A DNA stretch of 64,000 nucleotides. Origin: Virgibacillus_O sediminis (GTDB lineage: Bacteria > Bacillota > Bacilli > Bacillales > Amphibacillaceae). The stretch is from positions 1-64,000 of the forward strand of contig NZ_JBHRRZ010000038.1 in NCBI RefSeq assembly GCF_042643265.1, written 5' to 3'. Every line of letters begins with the position of its first letter. The first letter of the stretch is position 1. This document shows positions 59,452 through 64,000 of the stretch, piece after piece. The translations under genes and the position numbers were made by a program. The notes under the pieces were generated by a model, which was not told the origin of the DNA, made no database searches, and saw only the letters and a list, made by a program, of their open reading frames with translations.

Positions 59452-60657
59452 TTATTGGTATTTTTTCAATTCCTGTTTGGCTATCGTCCTCCGGTGCACT
59501 TCATCCGGCCCATCCGCCAATCGCAGTGTACGGATGTTTGCCCAGCTGGAAGCAAGCGGATAGTCATCACTTACCCCTGCTGCCCCGAATGTCTGAATGG
59601 CCCGGTCAATAATCTCCAGAGCCATATTAGGGGCAACTACCTTGATCATGGAAATTTCTGCTTTTGCCTCTTTATTTCCAACCGTATCCATCATGTAGGC
59701 GGCCTTTAAAGTAAGCAGCCGAGCCTGCTCGATATTGATGCGTGCATCTGCTATCCATTCACGAATCACTCCTTGTTCGGCCAGCTTCCTGCCAAATGCC
59801 TCCCGATCCTGGGCACGTCTGCACAAAAGTTCCAATGCTCTTTCTGCTGCCCCGATTGTACGCATGCAATGATGGATTCTTCCCGGCCCTAGTCTTCCTT
59901 GGGCGATCTCAAATCCTCTTCCTTCTCCCAGGAGCATATTAGAAGCAGGAACACGTACATCGTTATATTCAATTTCCGCGTGTCCATGAGGAGCATGGTC
60001 GTAACCGAAAACCGGCAACGGCCGTTTCACCGTTACACCAGGAGTATCAAGTGGGACTAAGATCATCGACTGCTGTTTATGTCTGGGAGCCTCCGGGTCA
60101 CTCTTGCCCATCACAATCGCTATTTTACAGCGGGGATCGGCTGCACCGGATGACCACCATTTCGTGCCATTGATGATATACTCATCATTCTCCCGCACAA
60201 TGCTTGCTTTGATATTGGTGGCGTCAGACGAAGCCACATCGGGTTCGGTCATTGAAAAGCATGAGCGTATCTCTCCATCCAGAAGCGGGCGCAGCCACTC
60301 TTCCTTTTGGTTTTTACTTCCATACCGTACCAGCACCTCCATGTTTCCTGTATCCGGGGCAGCACAGTTGAATACTTCCGGTGCCATCGCCGACCGGCCC
60401 ATGATTTCACATAATGGCGCATATTCCAGGTTAGTAAGTCGAGCACCATACTCGCTTTCCGGAAGAAAAAGATTCCACAATCCTTCCTCTTTTGCTTTTT
60501 GCTTCAACTCCTCCATTATTGGTGGAATGGAAGAAAACCGGTCTTCTTCGTTCAATTGTTCCATGTAAACCCGCTCGTTCGGATAGATATAATTTTCCAT
60601 AAACTGATTCAGTCTTTCCTGATAGTCCTTTACTTTCTTGGAATAATCGAATTCCAT
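59452..60657 (-). CDS. Acyl-CoA dehydrogenase, ACAD10/11 type
   Basis: A 401-residue FAD enzyme. The blocks MTEPDVASSDATNI, INGTKWWSSGAADPRCKIAIVMG, RHKQQSMILVP, GRGFEIAQGRLGPGRIHHCMR and RLADGPDEVH match the dehydrogenase domain of human ACAD10/ACAD11 almost block for block. Those proteins turn a 4-phosphoacyl-CoA, made by their fused kinase, into an enoyl-CoA. Here the kinase is a separate gene at 55263. The ATG at 60657 (GGGAG upstream) is preferred to the GTG at 60666. This identification is the strongest clue to the pathway. Confidence 0.88.
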   Translation of the reverse strand: MEFDYSKKVKDYQERLNQFMENYIYPNERVYMEQLNEEDRFSSIPPIMEELKQKAKEEGLWNLFLPESEYGARLTNLEYAPLCEIMGRSAMAPEVFNCAAPDTGNMEVLVRYGSKNQKEEWLRPLLDGEIRSCFSMTEPDVASSDATNIKASIVRENDEYIINGTKWWSSGAADPRCKIAIVMGKSDPEAPRHKQQSMILVPLDTPGVTVKRPLPVFGYDHAPHGHAEIEYNDVRVPASNMLLGEGRGFEIAQGRLGPGRIHHCMRTIGAAERALELLCRRAQDREAFGRKLAEQGVIREWIADARINIEQARLLTLKAAYMMDTVGNKEAKAEISMIKVVAPNMALEIIDRAIQTFGAAGVSDDYPLASSWANIRTLRLADGPDEVHRRTIAKQELKKYQ

Positions 60658-60724
60658 GGCTGACACTCCCTGTTTTTATATAGTCCTCCGCCATTTTCGG
60701 AATCAAATCTCGCACTGATAAATA

Positions 60725-61129
60725 TCAGGCATATTTGGAAAAACGCACCTTCCCTTTGATTACATCTTTTCCTTTTTGATTCACGGCCCTTACCCGAAAA
60801 TCCAAGAACGAATCGGATTGGTCTTCCACCTCGGCCTTCAATGTAAGAACATCCCCAAGAAAGACCATCCCGGAAAACCGTATGCTGTAATCCTGGATAA
60901 ACCCTTCTTCATAATACGGCGTGAACAGCTTTGCCAGATTGCCCATCGTCCACATCCCATGGGCGATGATCCCGGGAAGTCCTGCCTTTTCAGCTTCTTC
61001 ATCGATGGTATGGATTGGGTTGAAGTCGCCGGAGGCCCCAGAATACTTAATCAAATCCATTCGGGAGACTGGACCGAGTGTTATCTCCTGCAGTGAATCA
61101 CCCGTATGAAGCTCTGCAAAATTTTTCAT
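60725..61129 (-). CDS. MaoC family (R)-hydratase subunit
   Basis: A 134-residue single hot-dog MaoC protein with the hydratase-2 motif: Asp and His in SGDFNPIHTIDEEA and the HGMWTMGNLAKLF helix. It adds water to 2-enoyl-CoA to form (R)-3-hydroxyacyl-CoA. Its ATG overlaps the stop of the next gene upstream (ATGA), so the two subunits are made together. Confidence 0.87.
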   Translation of the reverse strand: MKNFAELHTGDSLQEITLGPVSRMDLIKYSGASGDFNPIHTIDEEAEKAGLPGIIAHGMWTMGNLAKLFTPYYEEGFIQDYSIRFSGMVFLGDVLTLKAEVEDQSDSFLDFRVRAVNQKGKDVIKGKVRFSKYA

Positions 61130-61575
61130 ACATTCATCGCCTTCCTCACCGCTTCCGTAATAATGGTAATCATTTCTTCCGTGAATACGACATTTCCTTG
61201 AGCATCTTCTCCATACCTCTTCATGACAAGAAACCCCATTCGCCCATTACCGCCGGACTTTTCGTAATAATCCTCTACTTCGATGTGACAATAGATTTCC
61301 TCTCCTACTAATAGGGGACGGGTATAATGGTAGTTCTGCTCACCGTGGATCAAGCCTTTTTTCGGCAAATCCAGCCCCTCTACCGTTCCATAATCAAAGA
61401 CCCTCGGAAAGGTCGGTGGTGCAATATTCCGGCCATATCTGGATTTCTCCCCTGTCTCTTCATCCAGATAAATCGGATGCTGATCTCCAATGGACTCGGC
61501 AAAGCGCCGGACCAGCCCACGCTCCACCACATTTTTTACCTTGTCGGATTTCCTTCCAACCATGTCTTTATACAT
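61126..61575 (-). CDS. MaoC/FAS1-type dehydratase-like N-terminal subunit
   Basis: A 149-residue hot-dog protein of the MaoC_dehydrat_N type (RRFAESIGDQHPIYLDEE, PPTFPRVFDYG, GEQNYHYTRPLLVGEEI). Such proteins usually pair with a catalytic MaoC subunit, like HadA with HadB, and shape the acyl-binding tunnel. The 4-base overlap with the catalytic gene supports a heterodimer. ATG with AAGGGG upstream. Confidence 0.82.
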   Translation of the reverse strand: MYKDMVGRKSDKVKNVVERGLVRRFAESIGDQHPIYLDEETGEKSRYGRNIAPPTFPRVFDYGTVEGLDLPKKGLIHGEQNYHYTRPLLVGEEIYCHIEVEDYYEKSGGNGRMGFLVMKRYGEDAQGNVVFTEEMITIITEAVRKAMNV

Positions 61576-61593
61576 GGTTACAGCCCCTTTCTA

Positions 61594-62358
61594 TTAATCT
61601 TTTGGCCCACCTGCAACATAAATGACCTGTCCGTTGACAAATGAAGATTTCTCATCCGCAAAGAATGCGACTGCATTGGCGATATCTTCCGGCCTGCCGC
61701 TTCTGGCAACTGGAATCTGACTGACAGCCCCTTTCACAAAGTCATCAAATGGAACGCCGACCCTCTCGGCGGTCGCTTTCGTCATCTCGGTTTCAATAAA
61801 GCCAGGTGCTACGGAGTTTGCTGTAATCCCATATTTCCCAAGCTCAATGGCCAATGTTTTCGTAAAGCCCTGCAATCCTGCTTTAGCGGTGGAATAGTTC
61901 GCCTGGCCACGGTTTCCAAGTGCAGATGTGGATGAAATGCTGATGATTCTTCCATATTTTTGCTGCACCATATATTTTTGAGCGGCTCTAGCAGCGTTGA
62001 ATGACCCTTTCAAATGAACATCCATTACCTGCTGCCAGTCACTGTCGGTCATTTTAAATAGCAGATTATCGCGGATGATTCCTGCATTATTTACAAGGAT
62101 ATCAATCTTGCCGAAACTGTTTACCACATCTTCGACTGCCGCTTCCACTTCATCTGCTTCAACCACGTTTGCTTTCTTTGCCAGTACGTGAGCTCCTTGC
62201 TCCTTAAACTCTTGTTCGGCTTCTCCAAGCGCCTCTTCATTGATATCAAGGATAGCTATCTTAGCCCCTTCTTCGGCAAACCGTTTGGCTACTCCTTTTC
62301 CGATTCCCCGGCTTCCGCCTGTTACCAAAGCTACTCTTCCTTCAAACCTTCCCGTCAT
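61594..62358 (-). CDS. 3-oxoacyl-ACP/CoA reductase (FabG-like SDR)
   Basis: A 254-residue SDR with TGGSRGIGKGVAKRF, NNAGII, catalytic Ser in SISSTSALG, Tyr-x3-Lys in YSTAK and the FabG-type end GQVIYVAGGPKD. It could oxidise (R)-3-hydroxyacyl-CoA made by the MaoC pair to 3-ketoacyl-CoA for the thiolase. GGAGGTA precedes the ATG. It starts 27 bases after the first acyl-CoA dehydrogenase gene. Confidence 0.9.
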   Translation of the reverse strand: MTGRFEGRVALVTGGSRGIGKGVAKRFAEEGAKIAILDINEEALGEAEQEFKEQGAHVLAKKANVVEADEVEAAVEDVVNSFGKIDILVNNAGIIRDNLLFKMTDSDWQQVMDVHLKGSFNAARAAQKYMVQQKYGRIISISSTSALGNRGQANYSTAKAGLQGFTKTLAIELGKYGITANSVAPGFIETEMTKATAERVGVPFDDFVKGAVSQIPVARSGRPEDIANAVAFFADEKSSFVNGQVIYVAGGPKD

Positions 62359-62385
62359 GTTAATACCTCCAGAATGATAGTTTTT

Positions 62386-63561
62386 TTAGATGAACTGTCC
62401 TACTTTCACATGGCCTTTTAATAGATTCCTTGCGATAATCATCCGCTGTATCTCATCTGTACCATCATAGATTCTCCATAATCTTGCTTCACGGTACCAG
62501 CGCTCAATCGGCAGTTCCCTTGTATAGCCCATACCGCCATGGATCTGCATGACACGGTCGACAACCCTGTTGCCCATATTGGATCCGTATAACTTGGCCA
62601 TGGATGCAAGGTGCCGGTTGTCTTCTCCATGGTCCAGTGTGAAGGCGGCATTAAGAACCATCCATTTTGCCGCTTCTATCTCTACTGCTGAATCGGCAAT
62701 CTGCCATTGGATCGCCTGCCTGTCACCGATTGGCCGGCCGAATGTCTTTCGTTCCTTGGAGTAGTCGATTGCCATCTGCAAGAGACGCTCGGCAGCTCCT
62801 ACAGCACGTGCCCCTACAATCCATCTCGCAAAACCAATCCATTCCAGTCCAAGGTTATACCCGCCGTGCAGTTCGCCAAGGATATTTTCTTCCGGCACCC
62901 TCACATTATCGAAAACAAGGGCAGCCGGGCCCCATTCTCCCATGGTATCGATGTACTCCGATCTCCACCCCATATCACGGTCGACAATAAAGCAGGTAAC
63001 GCCTTCCCTTCCCGTCTCCTGATGGCGCTCTTTGTCTGTGATGGCAATGACCATGACGAAATCCGCTTCGTTCCCTCCGGTAATAAACGTCTTCTCCCCG
63101 TTGATCACCCATTCATCTCCATCTTTCACGGCAGTTGTTTTAATATTGCGGGTGTCTGAACCAGCATCGGGCTCTGTCATGGCAAAGCAGGATTTCTTAT
63201 CCCCATTGATGGTAGGAAGCAAGTATTTCTCCTTTTGCTGCTCATTGGCATAATAAAGAATATTATCCGCTGAACCTCCAAAAGAGAAGGGCACGAACGT
63301 TTTGGCGACTTCCATGGATACGATTGCCTGCATCATCTGCCCAAGGTCCGCTCCACCATATTCACTTGGGGTATTGATCCCCCAGAACCCCGATTCTCTC
63401 GCCTTCTGCTGGAGCTCCTCCTGCTTCTCAGCAGGCAGGCTCGGCCGCCCCTCCCGCTCATTACGCAGCACCTCATTTTCCAACGGCATCAATTCTTTTT
63501 CTACAAATTTACGAATCGTTTCCTGAACCATTTTCTGTTCGTCCGTAAGCCTTAAATGCAT
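62386..63561 (-). CDS. Acyl-CoA dehydrogenase
   Basis: A 391-residue FAD enzyme of the medium/short-chain dehydrogenase type: CFAMTEPDAGSDTRNIKTTA, NGEKTFITGGNEAD, GRPIGDRQAIQWQIAD and QIHGGMGYTRELPIERWYREARLWRIYDGTDEIQ. In the YDGTDE segment Asp stands where many family members have the catalytic Glu (YEGT), as in CaiA-type and related enzymes. CAGGAGGG precedes the ATG. It leads the downstream acyl-CoA genes, behind a TetR-type operator. Confidence 0.88.
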   Translation of the reverse strand: MHLRLTDEQKMVQETIRKFVEKELMPLENEVLRNEREGRPSLPAEKQEELQQKARESGFWGINTPSEYGGADLGQMMQAIVSMEVAKTFVPFSFGGSADNILYYANEQQKEKYLLPTINGDKKSCFAMTEPDAGSDTRNIKTTAVKDGDEWVINGEKTFITGGNEADFVMVIAITDKERHQETGREGVTCFIVDRDMGWRSEYIDTMGEWGPAALVFDNVRVPEENILGELHGGYNLGLEWIGFARWIVGARAVGAAERLLQMAIDYSKERKTFGRPIGDRQAIQWQIADSAVEIEAAKWMVLNAAFTLDHGEDNRHLASMAKLYGSNMGNRVVDRVMQIHGGMGYTRELPIERWYREARLWRIYDGTDEIQRMIIARNLLKGHVKVGQFI

Positions 63562-63598
63562 GTATTTCCCTCCTGTTTTTATAAGATTTATTTACCGC

Positions 63599-63616
63599 AT
63601 ACTAACTAGTCAGTAT
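63599..63616. promoter_or_regulatory. TetR-type operator upstream of the acyl-CoA dehydrogenase gene
   Basis: ATACTAACTAGTCAGTAT is symmetric at 16 of 18 positions around ACTAGT, 38 bases upstream of the ATG. Such centres are common in operators of FadR-like TetR repressors. Confidence 0.55.
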
Positions 63617-63634
63617 TTTATATGCGCAGCCAAT

Positions 63635-64000
63635 CTATGAATATGTTTTAACCAACGACCTTTTTAATATTTTGCCTACCGTGGTTTTCGGCAGTTCACT
63701 GACAATTTCCACCGACCGGGGTACTTTATAGGCTGCGAGTCTCTGTCGGCAATAGTCCATCAGCTCATCTTCCCCAAGCTTTTCCTTATCCTTTGGGACT
63801 ACTACTGCCTTGATCGTTTCTCCCCTATATTTATCCGGCACACCAATCACAGCGGCCTCCAGCACTTTAGGGTGGGTATAAATCACGTCTTCCACTTCTA
63901 CTGGATAAACATTATATCCACTGGCAATGATCATCTCTTTTTTCCTGCCTACAATATAGAAAAAACCATCAGCATCCATTTTTGCCAAATCACCGGTGTA
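63635..64000 (-). CDS. AMP-forming acyl-CoA ligase, C-terminal part (cut by window end)
   Basis: The last ~121 residues of a second adenylating enzyme; the gene continues beyond the right edge. Visible are TGDLAKMDADGFFYIVGRKKEMI (the hinge, with its Asp and Lys), the GYNVYPVEVEDV block and catalytic Lys in TTVGKILKRSL. It resembles long-chain fatty-acid-CoA ligases. It is read in the same direction as the acyl-CoA dehydrogenase gene, 73 bases before it, and is likely part of the same locus. Confidence 0.88.
   Translation of the reverse strand, partial: YTGDLAKMDADGFFYIVGRKKEMIIASGYNVYPVEVEDVIYTHPKVLEAAVIGVPDKYRGETIKAVVVPKDKEKLGEDELMDYCRQRLAAYKVPRSVEIVSELPKTTVGKILKRSLVKTYS

Noticed and set aside
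1..64000. Prophage, insertion sequences, tRNA/rRNA genes, CRISPR arrays
   Set aside because: Looked for transposase, integrase, spacer-repeat and tRNA-like patterns by eye; none seen.

Overview
The window looks like chromosomal DNA from a halotolerant or moderately halophilic, low-to-mid GC Bacillaceae (the Virgibacillus/Sediminibacillus/Oceanobacillus neighbourhood). The signs are strong AGGAGG-type ribosome binding sites with frequent GTG and TTG starts, lipoproteins with acidic linkers, a SAM-I riboswitch, a YitT-type membrane protein, a CsbD gene behind a sigma-B-like promoter, and two copies of a GC-rich intergenic repeat of a kind seen in Bacillaceae. Genus and species cannot be fixed from this sequence alone. 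I saw no rRNA, tRNA, CRISPR array, prophage or insertion sequence.

Layout. 0.1-7.7 kb: rpiA, a serine hydrolase gene and a five-gene oligopeptide ABC transporter operon (order D-F-B-C-A, minus strand). 8.3-9.5 kb: an acyl-CoA dehydrogenase. 9.7-16.4 kb: a compact seven-gene plus-strand operon (rmlA, rmlB, GT2 glycosyltransferase, wecD-like, ArnE-like SMR protein, wecE, large membrane protein). It reads as a complete route from glucose-1-phosphate to dTDP-4-acetamido-4,6-dideoxygalactose (dTDP-Fuc4NAc), followed by lipid linkage, flipping and transfer outside the cell. 16.6-30 kb: a nine-gene minus-strand catabolic operon led by a GntR/FCD regulator, a divergent 2-hydroxyacid dehydrogenase, an ectoine-hydrolase-like M24 protein and an amino acid permease. 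An identical 17-bp motif sits just downstream of the predicted promoters of both the operon and the hydrolase gene, which ties them into one likely ectoine/hydroxyectoine regulon.

30.5-46.2 kb is a mixed housekeeping stretch: M19 dipeptidase, aldo/keto reductase, YitT protein, beta-glucuronidase with a divergent AraC regulator, an SsuABC/TauABC-type transporter, a HesB-like protein, lipoproteins, a SAM-I riboswitch with no sense-strand gene behind it, a CPA-type cation/proton antiporter, CsbD and a metallo-beta-lactamase-fold hydrolase. 46.2-64 kb is an almost unbroken minus-strand acyl-CoA catabolic region. It holds two acyl-CoA ligases (one cut by the window end), two acyl-CoA dehydrogenases, two SDR reductases, a MaoC-type hydratase pair, thiolase, enoyl-CoA hydratase, thioesterase, a TetR regulator, an ACAD10/11-type kinase, a ComB-family phosphatase-like protein and a branched-chain-amino-acid-type ABC transporter (LivKHMGF).

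Three candidate systems deserve most attention: (1) the Fuc4NAc operon, an Arn-like three-component extracytoplasmic glycosylation cassette in a Gram-positive; (2) the ectoine/hydroxyectoine-type operon extended by alanine racemase, D-amino-acid transaminase and tartrate/malate dehydrogenase homologues; (3) separate kinase and dehydrogenase genes matching the two halves of human ACAD11, together with a dedicated uptake system, which suggests 4-hydroxy/4-oxo-acid catabolism. The orphan SAM riboswitch aimed at an antiparallel secreted-protein gene is a fourth.
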